Assembly: GCF_900099765.1 (NCBI RefSeq)
Contig: NZ_FNDX01000033.1
Location: 1 to 62,623, forward strand
Reading direction: 5' to 3'
Source: Paenibacillus typhae
GTDB lineage: Bacteria > Bacillota > Bacilli > Paenibacillales > Paenibacillaceae
DNA length: 62,623 bases
Shown one piece after another: positions 1 to 9,073 of this stretch (positions are counted from its first letter, which is position 1; each line of letters opens with the position of its first letter). The position numbers and the translations under genes are program-made. Under the pieces are notes generated by a model. That model did no database searches, was not told where the DNA came from, and was given only the letters and a program-made list of their open reading frames with translations.

Positions 1-282
1 CTTTTTTAGCATTTCATTTTCTGCCTCAAGGCGCTTAATCTTGGCCTCTGGATCTTCAGGACGTGTTCGGGGTCTGCCCATTCCTGGCCCTTTTGCCTTC
101 CCTCTTTTTTCTCCAAGGCCCTTTACGCCCTCTGCCTCAAAGTGCTTCACCCATCGACGAACCAGTGAGTCGTTAATGCCCATTTCACGCGCGACACTCT
201 TATACCCCAATCCCTTTTTGAGATAGAGGTCAACTGCCTTTTTCTTGAACTTCTCATCATACGTTCTTCTCATTTCGCCCAT
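1..282 (-). CDS. IS3-family transposase OrfA, 5' part (runs off the left edge)
   Basis: This is the DNA-binding half (OrfA) of an IS3-family transposase. The frame opens with MGEMRRTYDEKFKKKAVDLY and contains a helix-turn-helix (YKSVAREMGINDSLVRRWVK, about residues 27-46). It then has a basic Gly/Arg/Pro hinge and the start of a leucine-zipper-like helix (KIKRLEAENEMLKK). A good ribosome-binding site (GGAGGGG) lies 7 nt before the ATG at 282. The last visible codons form A AAA AAG, the slippery heptamer that IS3 elements use for -1 frameshifting into OrfB, so the window is cut at the point where the OrfAB fusion would form. The family is clear. Whether the element is intact cannot be seen. 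Confidence 0.9.
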   Translation of the reverse strand, partial: MGEMRRTYDEKFKKKAVDLYLKKGLGYKSVAREMGINDSLVRRWVKHFEAEGVKGLGEKRGKAKGPGMGRPRTRPEDPEAKIKRLEAENEMLKK

Positions 283-297
283 AAAAAATCCCCTCCA

Positions 298-348
298 TAG
301 TAGACAGATTAAACGGCTTGCTTTTTTCTGTCTACTATAGGGGGATCA
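298..348 (-). mobile_element. IS3 element left end with inverted repeat
   Basis: Upstream of OrfA, TAGTAGACAG (298-307) and CTGTCTACTA (329-338) form an inverted repeat around the probable IS promoter. On the minus strand the sequence TGATCCCCCTATAGTAGACAG begins at 348. It starts with TG and is C-rich, as IS3 termini usually are, so 348 is my best estimate of the element end. The exact tip and any target duplication cannot be fixed without the other end. Confidence 0.55.
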
Positions 349-394
349 TATCAAACCGGGGTGGTTTTATTTATTTTGGACTATGCGTATGCCG

Positions 395-1210
395 CTAAGG
401 AACAGGTACATAATCCGTATGATAGCGGCCCTTTGGTACAATCATGGGGGAGCCGGCAACCGGGTCCTTGATTACCGCACAATCCAGTCCGAAGATGTCC
501 TTAACCAGAGTGCTTGTAATGACTTTATCCGGCATGCCTTCAGCGACCAGCTTGCCTGAATGTAGGGCAAAGATATGGTCGGCGTACCGTGCAGACAGGT
601 TAATATCATGCAGCACCATCACAATGGTAGTGCCGTGCTTGCGGTTCAGATCGGTCAGCAGGTCCAGAATCTCGACCTGGTAGGTGATATCAAGGAACGT
701 TGTCGGTTCATCGAGGAACAGGATGTCCGTCTGCTGTGCCAGTGCCATGGCGATCCATACACGCTGGCGCTGGCCGCCGGACAGCTCATCAATATGATGA
801 TTGGCGAACTCCGTAATCTTCATAATCTCCATCGCTTCAGCCACGGCCTCATAATCCTTTTTGCTCCAGCCTCCGAACAGCGACTGGTGCGGGAATCTTC
901 CCCGGCCGACCAGATCGGCGACAGTGATGCCTTCCGGGACAATCGGTGATTGCGGCAGCATTCCAACTATGCGGGCCAGGGGTTTAGAGGCGATCTTGGC
1001 AAGCGGCTTTCCGTCAATGGTGATGGAACCGGAGGAAGGCTTGATTAACCGGGCCATCGTTTTCAGGAGCGTTGACTTGCCGCAGCCGTTCGAGCCGATA
1101 ATGACGCTGATCTTGCTGCTCGGCAGCACAAGGCTGACATCCTGGATGACCGTTTTATTCTCATAGCCTGCTACGAGGTGTTCGACTTGAAAAGTATGCG
1201 CCTGATTCAT
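395..1210 (-). CDS. Ferric-siderophore ABC transporter, ATP-binding protein (FecE/FhuC type)
   Basis: A 271-residue ATPase that powers a ferric-siderophore importer on the cytoplasmic side. Walker A is GSNGCGKST, the signature is LSGGQRQRVWIAMALAQ, and Walker B is ILFLDEPTTFLD. The D-loop and a switch histidine (VMVLHDINLSARYADH) follow, typical of the FepC/FhuC group. The frame is open further upstream, but the real start is the ATG at 1210: GGAAGGGAG precedes it, and it overlaps the stop of the upstream permease by one base (TAATG), which implies translational coupling. It is the last gene of a binding protein-permease-permease-ATPase operon. The IS element ends about 45 bp beyond its stop. 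Confidence 0.95.
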   Translation of the reverse strand: MNQAHTFQVEHLVAGYENKTVIQDVSLVLPSSKISVIIGSNGCGKSTLLKTMARLIKPSSGSITIDGKPLAKIASKPLARIVGMLPQSPIVPEGITVADLVGRGRFPHQSLFGGWSKKDYEAVAEAMEIMKITEFANHHIDELSGGQRQRVWIAMALAQQTDILFLDEPTTFLDITYQVEILDLLTDLNRKHGTTIVMVLHDINLSARYADHIFALHSGKLVAEGMPDKVITSTLVKDIFGLDCAVIKDPVAGSPMIVPKGRYHTDYVPVP

Positions 1211-2247
1211 TATAGTTCTCCCTTCCGGTTCATCTGGATCAGCAGGTAAATCAGATACGGCGCTCCGAGCAGCCCGGTAATAACCCCAACCGGAAACCTG
1301 GTTACGAAGGCAAACTGTCCGATCAGATCTGCAGCCAGAACCAGAACAACGCCGACAAGCCCTGCCGGGATAACGCCGGAGAAGCCGACACCGACCAGTC
1401 TTTTGGCTATCGGTCCGGCAAGGAAGGAGACGAAAGCAATCGGGCCTGTTGTAGCGGTAGCAATCGCAATCATGCAAACGGAGGCTACGATAAGCAGGAT
1501 TCGCGTTTTGTCGGTATGTACACCGAGCGAAGACGCGGATTGCTCTCCAAGCTCCAGTATATCCAGGTGCTTACCGAGCAGGGCAATGACAGGTGCGCAG
1601 ATCAACACCGTCAGGACAAGCGGCGGAAGCTCGCTCAACTGCGAGCCGTTGAGACTGCCGGTCAGCCAGCGGATTGCTGTAGGCACATCCTTCTCGGAGC
1701 TGATCAGCAGGAGATAGGAAATGACCGCATCCAGCATCGCCTGTATACCAATCCCGACCAGGATCAGCCGCCCGATCGAGAAGGCTCTTCCCCGTGACAG
1801 GAAATAGATCAGAATGACGGTAGCCAGACCGGCAATCACTGCGGCAAAAGAGACCACAGCCCCGCCGGCATGCAGAATGACGATGCAGAACACAGCTGCT
1901 GCACTGGAACCCGATGTAATGCCGATTACATTCGGGTTAGCCAAAGGGTTACGCAGCATGGTCTGAAACGTATAACCGGCGACGCCAAAGGCAAACCCGG
2001 CAAACAGACCGGCCAGCATCCGCGGCAGGCGGATCGTATTGACGGCAAAGGATACACCCTTGAGCTGCTCCCCGGACAGCGCCCGGAGAACCTTGGACAG
2101 CGGATAGATGGTGTTCCCCAGCAGCAGCATAGCGATGCAGAGCGAGCAGGCCAGCACAGCAAGCAGGCCTGTAACCAGTATCCAGCGGCGGCGTCTGAGC
2201 CGCCTGCCTGCCATAATGAATTCAGTTGAAGTTGGATGTTTTGTCAT
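1210..2247 (-). CDS. Ferric-siderophore ABC transporter permease (FecCD family), second permease
   Basis: A 345-residue integral membrane protein of the FecCD/BtuC family. Many hydrophobic helices are visible, with the family features RLPRMLAGLFAGFAFGVAGYTFQ and LANPNVIGITSGSSAAA near the N-terminal third and GPIAFVSFLAGPIAKRLVG in the C-terminal third. It overlaps the first permease by 4 nt (ATGA) and the ATPase by 1 nt, so the genes are tightly coupled. The two permeases would form a heterodimeric channel for an iron-siderophore complex. The ligand cannot be told from sequence. Confidence 0.94.
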   Translation of the reverse strand: MTKHPTSTEFIMAGRRLRRRRWILVTGLLAVLACSLCIAMLLLGNTIYPLSKVLRALSGEQLKGVSFAVNTIRLPRMLAGLFAGFAFGVAGYTFQTMLRNPLANPNVIGITSGSSAAAVFCIVILHAGGAVVSFAAVIAGLATVILIYFLSRGRAFSIGRLILVGIGIQAMLDAVISYLLLISSEKDVPTAIRWLTGSLNGSQLSELPPLVLTVLICAPVIALLGKHLDILELGEQSASSLGVHTDKTRILLIVASVCMIAIATATTGPIAFVSFLAGPIAKRLVGVGFSGVIPAGLVGVVLVLAADLIGQFAFVTRFPVGVITGLLGAPYLIYLLIQMNRKGEL

Positions 2248-3284
2248 AAGGACCGCACTTTCGATCTCATAGCTAATAGGATTAATATCGGTGCTCCGAT
2301 GAACGCTGTCACTACGCCGACTTCAAGCTCTCCGGGACTGCCCAGCAGCCTGCCGATGACATCGGCCACGGTTAGAATAATAGCGCCCGCAATCGCGGAC
2401 ATGGGAATAACAAAACGCAGATCAGGGCCAAGAATCAGGCGGATTACATGAGTGGCGAGCAGTCCGATGAAGCCGATAGGCCCCGCGAGTGCAGTTGTCG
2501 CACCGCACAGGACAACACCGGCAAAAGCGGAAATAAACCGCAGGAAGCCCGTCTTTACACCCAGACCGGTGGCCACATCATCCCCCAGAGCCAGCGCATT
2601 AAGCGCAGGGGCGGTCAGCACAGCAATCAGCATGCCTGCAATCAGAAAAGGGAGGAAGGTGGAGATATTATCCCAGCTTCCTGAACCGACGCTGCCCACC
2701 TGCCAGAACCTGAATTTATCCATGACATAGGAACGCGGAATCATAATGGCGGTGACCAAAGAGGAAAGGGCTGCGCTGGTGGCAGCGCCCGCCAGAACGA
2801 GCTTAATGGGGGTGGCTCCGCCACGCCCCATTGAACCGATTCCGAATACGAACACTGCAGTCAGCGCAGCTCCGGCCAAAGCCAGCCAAATATATTGGCT
2901 GGCTGAGCTTATGTTCAGGAAAGCAATCCCGCACACCACAAACAAGGCGGCGCCGGTATTGACTCCAAGTATACTCGGGTCCGCAATAGGATTGCGGGTG
3001 ACCGATTGCATAAGCGCTCCGGACACGCCGAGCGCCGCTCCGCACATTAAGCTGAACACGGTGCGGGAAATCCGTTTGCGGACTACGTTAGCCCCGAAGG
3101 ACTGGACATCCGGATGGAATAACCCGTCCATCAGCTCCCGGAAGCTGGTCACCCGCGAGCCCAAGGCCAGCGAGGCTATCACGCATAAGCCCAGCAGGAT
3201 GAAGCAGATGACCAGAACCAGCGTGAAGTTGCGCGGTGTATGCGCGGCAGGCTGTTTTTGTTCGGAAACTGTAGAACTATTCAT
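2244..3284 (-). CDS. Ferric-siderophore ABC transporter permease (FecCD family), first permease
   Basis: A 346-residue membrane protein paralogous to the next gene in the operon. Characteristic FecCD segments are GAALGVSGALMQSVTRNPIA followed by DPSILGVNTGAALFVV, and ALAGPIGFIGLLATHVIRLI with PMSAIAGAIILTVADVIGR in the C-terminal half. About nine or ten hydrophobic helices follow a short cytoplasmic N-terminus. It begins inside the end of the binding-protein gene (8-nt overlap) and ends in a 4-nt overlap with the second permease. A FeuB/FeuC-type pair is the best comparison. Confidence 0.94.
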   Translation of the reverse strand: MNSSTVSEQKQPAAHTPRNFTLVLVICFILLGLCVIASLALGSRVTSFRELMDGLFHPDVQSFGANVVRKRISRTVFSLMCGAALGVSGALMQSVTRNPIADPSILGVNTGAALFVVCGIAFLNISSASQYIWLALAGAALTAVFVFGIGSMGRGGATPIKLVLAGAATSAALSSLVTAIMIPRSYVMDKFRFWQVGSVGSGSWDNISTFLPFLIAGMLIAVLTAPALNALALGDDVATGLGVKTGFLRFISAFAGVVLCGATTALAGPIGFIGLLATHVIRLILGPDLRFVIPMSAIAGAIILTVADVIGRLLGSPGELEVGVVTAFIGAPILILLAMRSKVRSL

Positions 3285-4392
3285 TAATTTTGTCGATAGC
3301 TCCGCCGATCAAAGCCAGATACTCATCAATAGTGTAGGCGATGGACAGCGGGTTAGGCGTTCCGGCAGCTACCAGTGGTGTGTCGCTGTCAATGAAGGCA
3401 ACAGATCCGCGCTCGATAGCCGGAATTTTGCCCAGCAGGGAATCAGCCTGGAGAGCTTTCAGCAATTCGTCATTGCCGTAGCCTACGATCAGGTCAGCAT
3501 CATTCAGGGCTTCAACATTCTCGGCACTCAGGTTCAAAGAGTAGCTGGTAGGATCGGTAATCTGGGAGGTGATGCTCTCAGGGTATTCCATTCCCAGCTC
3601 GTACAGGAAGGCAACACGGGAATCAATCGGCGCATAGATGTGCAGCTGGGACAGGTCGTCAGCGGAGAAGTTCACCCATACAACCTTTTTGCCGGCAATC
3701 TGCGGGTAGGCGGCCAGCTTTTCTTTTACCATATCTTCAGTGTCCTTGATCAGCTGCTCGCCTTCTGCCTTCATGCCCATGCCTTCAGCATTAAGCAGAA
3801 CCTGCTCGCGCCATGTGGTTGTCCAAGGGGAAGTCGGGTAAGCGACAACCGGAGCGATCTGGCTCAGGGTATCGTAATCTTCCTGCGTAATACCGGAGTA
3901 TGCGGCAAGAATAACATCCGGATCTGCATCGGAAATGGCTTCAAAATCAAGGCCGTCTGTATCCTGGAACACGTTAGGTTCCGTTACGCCCAGCTCGTCC
4001 AGCTTCTCCTTGGTCCAAGGAAGCAGCCCGCTGCCGTCCTGAACGCCGAAGTTCGCAGCAGAGAAGCCTACAGGAACAACACCAAGTGCAAGCGCGACGT
4101 CATGGTTGGCCCACTGAATAGTAACTACACGCTCAGGCTTGCTCTCAATTACAGCCTCGCCAAGCGCAGTCTTGATGGTAATCGGATATTGAGATGCATC
4201 TGTAGCAGCAGGAGCTTCTGTAGCAGCAGGAGCTTCTGTAGCAGCTGGTGCAGTTGTAGCCGCAGCGTTTGTAGGGGAAGCAGCGTTATTTGATGCATTG
4301 TTGTTACCGCAGCCTACCAGCGCAAGGGTTAGCGCAAGCGGAGCAAGCAGTGTTCTAAACGTATACTTCCTTGCTATGTTCATGTGTTTCAT
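3277..4392 (-). CDS. Iron-siderophore substrate-binding lipoprotein
   Basis: A 371-residue secreted lipoprotein that captures a ferric siderophore and delivers it to the two permeases. The signal peptide ends in the lipobox LVGC (Cys28). It is followed by a Thr/Ala/Pro linker with a repeated PAATEA unit and then a class III periplasmic-binding fold (ERVVTIQWANHDVALALGV ... DPDVILAAYSGITQEDYDTL). Start chosen at 4392, with GGATGGGG about 8 nt upstream; a second Met at 4383 is possible. First gene of the operon. A Fur box lies 43 bp upstream of the start, so iron repression is expected. Confidence 0.94.
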   Translation of the reverse strand: MKHMNIARKYTFRTLLAPLALTLALVGCGNNNASNNAASPTNAAATTAPAATEAPAATEAPAATDASQYPITIKTALGEAVIESKPERVVTIQWANHDVALALGVVPVGFSAANFGVQDGSGLLPWTKEKLDELGVTEPNVFQDTDGLDFEAISDADPDVILAAYSGITQEDYDTLSQIAPVVAYPTSPWTTTWREQVLLNAEGMGMKAEGEQLIKDTEDMVKEKLAAYPQIAGKKVVWVNFSADDLSQLHIYAPIDSRVAFLYELGMEYPESITSQITDPTSYSLNLSAENVEALNDADLIVGYGNDELLKALQADSLLGKIPAIERGSVAFIDSDTPLVAAGTPNPLSIAYTIDEYLALIGGAIDKINE

Positions 4393-4434
4393 TGGTGTGA
4401 CCCCATCCTTTATGTAGTATATTTAGCAATACTT

Positions 4435-4453
4435 GATAACGATTCTCATTATC
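4435..4453 (-). promoter_or_regulatory. Fur box upstream of the siderophore uptake operon
   Basis: GATAACGATTCTCATTATC matches 16 of 19 positions of the classical Fur box (GATAATGATAATCATTATC). It sits 43-61 bp upstream of the lipoprotein start, where a promoter would lie. Functional assignment comes from established Fur biology; the match itself is read directly. Confidence 0.88.
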
Positions 4454-4633
4454 GAACAATATATATGCAATCGGGACCGGTGTCAATAAAAAAGTGGTAA
4501 ATTAAATTTGGATTGATGGCATTTATGACCATTTTAAGTTGTCAATATCAACTGGAGCATTTAGCTCCGGCTTTGCGGACATAGTATAATAGGAGAGGAT
4601 TTTTAAAAGAAGATTGGAGAGGAGCCTGCTTAC

Positions 4634-5359
4634 ATGGCACAATCATTGCAAGGAAAAGTAGCAATCGTAACCGGAGCTGCAAGAGGAATCGGAAAGGCAA
4701 CCGCTGTTGCGCTTGCCAAGGAGGGCGTCAGCGTAGGTCTGCTGGCCAGAAGTGAAGCTGCACTGCAGGCACTGGCTGCTGAGATTGAAGGCTACGGAGT
4801 TAAGGCCGCTTTTGCTGTTGCTGATATCTCTTCCAAGGAACAGGTAGATGCAGCGGTTGAAGCGCTCAAGAGCGAACTGGGAGCTGCGGATATTCTGATT
4901 AACAACGCAGGGATCGCTACGTTTGGCACACTGCTGGAAATGGACCCGGAAGAGTGGAAGGGCATGATCGACGTCAACCTGATGGGCACCTATTATGTAA
5001 CCCGTGCCGTACTGCCGCAGCTTATCGACAAGAATGCCGGAGATATCATCAACATCTCCTCAACTAACGGACTTAACGGCGCAGCCACCTCCAGTGCATA
5101 CAGCGCCTCCAAATTCGCCATGATCGGCTTGACCGAATCGCTGGCCCAGGAGGTCCGCCGCAACAACATCCGTGTATCGGCGCTGACGCCGAGCACCATT
5201 GCTACAGATCTGGCGCTGGACCTGAACCTGATCAAAGAGAACAATGACGCGAAGTTCGTTCAGCCTGAGGATATCGCGGAGTTCATTATCGACCAGCTGA
5301 AATTGAACCCGCGTGTGTATGTGAAGACAGCGAGCTTTATTGCTACGAACCCGTTCTGA
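4634..5359 (+). CDS. Short-chain dehydrogenase/reductase, 3-ketoacyl-ACP reductase-like (YoxD-like)
   Basis: A 241-residue classical SDR. The NADP-binding TGAARGIG motif is at residues 14-21, NNAG at about 90-93, the catalytic serine is in INISSTNG, and the YSASK catalytic Tyr/Lys pair is in the C-terminal half. The overall wording resembles Bacillus subtilis YoxD, annotated as a FabG-like reductase, but the substrate is unknown. GGAGAGGAG lies 9 nt before the ATG. It stands alone, divergent from the Fur-regulated operon, and is closed by a strong bidirectional hairpin at 5382-5410. Confidence 0.9.
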   Translation: MAQSLQGKVAIVTGAARGIGKATAVALAKEGVSVGLLARSEAALQALAAEIEGYGVKAAFAVADISSKEQVDAAVEALKSELGAADILINNAGIATFGTLLEMDPEEWKGMIDVNLMGTYYVTRAVLPQLIDKNAGDIINISSTNGLNGAATSSAYSASKFAMIGLTESLAQEVRRNNIRVSALTPSTIATDLALDLNLIKENNDAKFVQPEDIAEFIIDQLKLNPRVYVKTASFIATNPF

Positions 5360-5381
5360 TTTATCGTACGGATATAGGGTT

Positions 5382-5410
5382 AAAGGCCGTCCCGGAAGGG
5401 ATGGCCTTTT
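5382..5410. terminator. Bidirectional terminator
   Basis: AAAGGCCGTCCC / GGGATGGCCTTTT forms a stem with a short GGAA-type loop. It has a T run on the right and an A run on the left, so it can serve both the YoxD-like gene and the convergent small gene. Confidence 0.85.
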
Positions 5411-5433
5411 CTGCTTACCGGCTGCTGCATAGC

Positions 5434-5673
5434 TCAGCCTACCCCATCCCTTTCTAATAAGGAGTAGAAGTTGTCACGATCCCGGTCATCGAATCTGCCG
5501 AGTGTACTTACCCTGACGAATTCATGCCCGCCATAGATGTCCATTTCCTCTCCGTCTTTGGTATAGAGCGCAATCATGTTCCCCTCCCGGTTGAGCTCCA
5601 TGTAGCCGTAACTGTCTGCTTGAGGAGTTTCACCATAAAAGAGCGTAAATCTGATTTTGTCCACACTGTGCAT
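5434..5673 (-). CDS. Small hypothetical protein (79 aa)
   Basis: A 79-residue, soluble, acidic protein with no signal peptide or membrane segment (MHSVDKIRFTLFYGETPQAD at the start). I do not recognise a family. Its reality is supported by an excellent ribosome-binding site (AGGAAAGGAG) 8 nt before the ATG and by sharing the bidirectional terminator with the convergent SDR gene. The alternating hydrophobic/charged pattern (YGYMELNREGNMIALYTKDG) suggests an all-beta fold. Confidence 0.7.
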   Translation of the reverse strand: MHSVDKIRFTLFYGETPQADSYGYMELNREGNMIALYTKDGEEMDIYGGHEFVRVSTLGRFDDRDRDNFYSLLERDGVG

Positions 5674-6434
5674 GCGGGTTCTCCTTTCCTAATGATCATC
5701 CTGGGCTAAATTGTACTAGACGATGCAGGTGTTGGAAAAAGCCGACAGGTCGTATATTCTGCGGGATTACTTCTTTTATCAGAACTCTAATGGGGAGTTA
5801 CCTGCACTTCCGTTTATTCGCTAATTTTTTCTTGACGGGAGGACATTAGGCGGTTAGTATACTGTGCCGTAAAAGCGGCGGGCTACCCATAGATTCATTT
5901 AATACGGTAAAACGGAGGGTCCCAGCAATTTAGTTGGATTTTTGCTACTTAGATCTGCAGTTTCTTAAGATTTATAAGCATTAGGTGTACAATCGCTACT
6001 TATTTGGGCCGCAAGCACTCCGCATACCTAAAATGAGCAGAACTAAGTAGCCTTTTTCCATTTATTATCCTCATTCATTGGTTTCCCCTGAAATTAGGTG
6101 GCGATTTTCCACTTAGTTTGTTTGATCCGGTCTATGCCATCCTGGAAAGTTTTCTAAAGCAGCTTTTGGAGTTATAAAAATACTGTAAGGAACAAATTTT
6201 CCCCGTATTCCCCACTCTCGTAATACTTCCGCCCTGTTTACACGCCTCCCCGTATGCGATGATAAGCACATCAAACGGCCGGGTTCACGGAATCCGGGAC
6301 GCTTGAACTTCAGGCTATTGCGGTCCTTCCTTCTAACTCACTGTAAATGACATAGGGCCGCTGCTTTCCTGAAGGATGCTTATCCAGAGAGGAGGCGTCC
6401 AGGCTATCGTATTCCTTCCTTCTATACCCAGAGG
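5674..6434. other. 760-bp intergenic region with dispersed repeat family 1
   Basis: No convincing gene is present. Near 5832 a TTGACG and a TAGTAT 17 bp apart look promoter-like but lead to no open frame. From 5930 to 6122 there are copies of a short repeat: TTAGTTGGATTTTTGCTACTTA at 5930-5951 and an inverted, diverged copy ending at about 6120 (AATTAGGTGGCGATTTTCCA). The same family recurs at 21488-21680. The last 300 bp, rich in C and T runs, hold a GAGAGGAGG at about 6387-6395 without an obvious start codon at the right distance. Confidence 0.6.
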
Positions 6435-8584
6435 ATGATTCTAAATAGGGATACGGCTTTCCTGGACACTTTTACTATGAAAATAAACTCGATTTACTTA
6501 CGAAGAGCCCGCAAGATCATTGTTGATCAAAATAACGGGAACGGACGGCTGCCGGAAGGGTATTTGGCGGCGGCGGCCCGCAATCTGGAAGCGCTGGGCT
6601 TTGCCTTGTCTCCTGCATTGTTCCGCGCGGTGCGTGAGCTGACGAAGGAAGCATTTGAGGCGCTGTACCAGCAGCTGGTTGCTGATTTAAAAGTAATGGT
6701 TGGTGCGCATGTAAAATATGTACCGATGTATCCCGGGTTTCCGGAGCAGGTGATGCTGGAGCAGGATGCCATCCTGTACCTAAACGCCATGTACCATTAC
6801 TATACGTGGGATCTTCCACAATACGATGGGGCCGTAAAGAGACCGCCGCTGCAGGAACAGGGAAAGCTGAAGGTGATCGAGCTTGGAAGCAACGAGGATT
6901 TCTTCGCGATGATCCGCCGGCTTATTCTGGCCAAAGGCTCGATCTCCGCAGCCGATAAAGACGATATTGATGCTGTGATAGCGGCGCTCGAACCGGAGGA
7001 GCTGGATGAAATCCTTCCGGAGGAAATCCCGTTCAAGGAAAATGCCTCATTTGTGGCATCATCGCTATTGAGGCATGATAAGGCTGATCTGGCGCGGCTG
7101 GGCCGGTATTTCAAAACAGCGACCGATGTGCTGCGCCTCGCTGCGGCGTGGTCGGACGGCGATGTCAGCCTGGCGGTGCCGGCGCGTTTCCGTAAATTCA
7201 AGCGCAGCGAACGCCGTCTGCTGCTTGGGTTACTTGAGCAGTGTCATCCGGTTACCGAGGATATGCTGAGATATAAGGAACGCTGGATCCGCCTGGGTGA
7301 AATCCTGCATCCGTCTGAATACAAGCAGCGATATATGCGCTGTGAAGAAGCCTTTGATATCCTGCGGAATAACAAGCCGTTTGCAACCTTTAACAGCAGT
7401 GTGGAGCTGGCGATAAAGTACAAACAGGTCTGGGATGCGCTCGATCTGCTGATCAAACGTCCGGGCGAATTCGCGCGTAGACTGGATCAGCTGCTGCGCT
7501 CTACGGAGCATACTGATTACGTTGTGCTGGCCTTTGGCGAGGTGGCGGGGCAGGTAGCGACTCCGGTGCTGCTGCAGGTGAAGAACCATTTTGCCCATCG
7601 GCTGGATTCGCCTGAGCTGCGCGTCTTTTTTCCGAAAGGAAATGTCGCCAAAGCCTTTGCAGTCCCTGATACGCTGCCGGAGATTGATGCCGGAGTCTGC
7701 CAGGACATTGTAAACGTATGTGAGCAGGCGTTGATCGGGCGATTCGCGGCGCTGCCGCCTTTAGGAATGACATATGTGGATGAGCGGCTAAAAAGCTACC
7801 ATGTTCCCTTTTCCCAGAGATCGGCCAGCAAAGCACTGCATACGCTTGTCCGGGGAAGCCGGCTGCCGGTGGGCGAAGGGGATACGATCCGCTTTTTCAG
7901 CTGGTGGAAAGAGGGGAAGGTTAACGGGGTTTCTACAGGCCGGGTCGATATTGACCTGTCTGCGGTCATGTATGATCAGAGCTGGAACTATGTGGAGCAT
8001 ATCTCTTATACCAATCTGCGCTCGTCCAACTATCTGGCAGCGCACAGCGGGGATATTGTCTCGGCGCCTCACGGGGCCTGCGAGTTCATTGATCTGCATA
8101 TTCCCTCTATCGTCGAATATGGCGGAAGATATGTGGTGGCGTCGCTGAATGCCTTCACGGAGCAGCCGTATTGTGATTTGCCGGAATGCTTTGCCGGCTG
8201 GATGATGCGGAAGAAGCCCGGCTCGGGCGAAGTTTTTGAGCCTTCGACCGTAGCCAATAAGATTGACGTTACAGCCGATACACAAATAGCAATCCCTGTT
8301 ATATTGGATCTGGTTGAACGGACGGTCATCTGGACCGATCTGTCGCTGACGAGAGCCCCCCAGTACTACAATAATGTGGAGGGTAACCAAAAGGGAATGG
8401 TACTGATCGGCAAAGCGATGACCCCTCGCTTAAAAAGCCGGATCTGTACGATTTGTTCATGCTCCATGTCAAAGCCCGGGGACAGCTTGCCGAATCGCCG
8501 CGCCATGCCGATACTGTATTCTCGGTGGAGCAGGGTCTGACTCCGTTTGATATCGAGCAGATTATGGCTGATTATGTGGTGTAG
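6435..8584 (+). pseudogene. Large TerD-like domain protein, interrupted by a -1 frameshift near 8432
   Basis: A ~715-residue protein. The N-terminal ~450 residues (INSIYLRRARKIIVDQNNGN onwards) are an alpha-rich region I cannot name. The C-terminal third carries a TerD-like beta fold (RVDIDLSAVMYDQSWNYVEH, then LAAHSGDIVSAPHGA), as in calcium-binding tellurite/stress proteins. Frame 0 stops at 8540 after a nonsense-looking tail (SRICTICSCSMSKPGDSLPN). Reading one base back at the A run 8432-8436 instead gives KPDLYDLFMLHVKARGQLAE ... IEQIMADYVV and a stop at 8584, clearly the genuine C-terminus. One A is therefore missing (five rather than six) or the ribosome slips. The start is uncertain: the ATG at 6435 and the ATG at 6477 (MKINSIYLRR) both lack a well-spaced ribosome-binding site. 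Confidence 0.8.
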
Positions 8585-8647
8585 CACATACAAGAAACAG
8601 CGGCTGCCGTATAATGATCAGCCTAACTGATGAATCGGAGCGTTGTG

Positions 8648-9073
8648 ATGGATTTTAAAGAAATTTTTATCGTAGCTGCTGGTGTAATCCTCTTTCTCAT
8701 TGCCGGGTTAATTATCAATAAAGCCGGGGGCAATGACCATTTGAGGCTATTAAAATGGTGTTTGCGTATGACTACAGCGCTGTTAATTATCAGTGTGCCC
8801 GTAAGCTTGTATGGAGACTACCATAACGATAAAGCTTTTGATTTTTATGCTTTTGGTATACATGATTCTAAGGAATTTTTCAAAAGTTATCTCTTTGTGG
8901 CCCTTAATCTCTTCATTCTTTTCCTTCATATTCTCATGACAAGATTAGTGCGGTGGAGAGGTGTAACCAATATCTCAACAGAACAAAAGCTGAATATGCA
9001 CATTACAACTACGCTGGCCGTATTACCGTTACTGCATGTATGGGCTTTTGGCTATCTGTTAGGATTCTGGTAG
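8648..9073 (+). CDS. Small integral membrane protein, unknown function
   Basis: A 141-residue protein with four predicted membrane helices: IFIVAAGVILFLIAGLII, MTTALLIISVPVSLYG, FVALNLFILFLHILM and TTLAVLPLLHVWAFGYLL. No family recognised. I prefer the ATG at 8648 (GGAG seven bases upstream) over the in-frame ATG at 8630. It lies 63 nt after the TerD-like gene and could be co-transcribed. Its 3' end overlaps the convergent solute-binding protein gene by 15 nt. Codon usage is more AT-rich than its neighbours, which may mean acquisition. Confidence 0.75.
   Translation: MDFKEIFIVAAGVILFLIAGLIINKAGGNDHLRLLKWCLRMTTALLIISVPVSLYGDYHNDKAFDFYAFGIHDSKEFFKSYLFVALNLFILFLHILMTRLVRWRGVTNISTEQKLNMHITTTLAVLPLLHVWAFGYLLGFW

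Noticed and set aside
1211..1477. N-terminal extension of the ATPase gene to 1477
   Set aside because: It overlaps the permease gene fully and is Cys/Arg-rich. The ATG at 1210 has a good ribosome-binding site and the expected 1-nt overlap.
2746..4293. 515-codon plus-strand open frame across the siderophore permease and lipoprotein genes
   Set aside because: Antisense shadow of two recognised genes; its Ser/Cys-rich C-terminus reflects the Ala/Thr repeat of the lipoprotein linker.
5832..5860. Promoter-like TTGACG...TAGTAT in the 5.7-6.4 kb gap
   Set aside because: No open frame or structured RNA could be recognised downstream, so it is not listed as a promoter.
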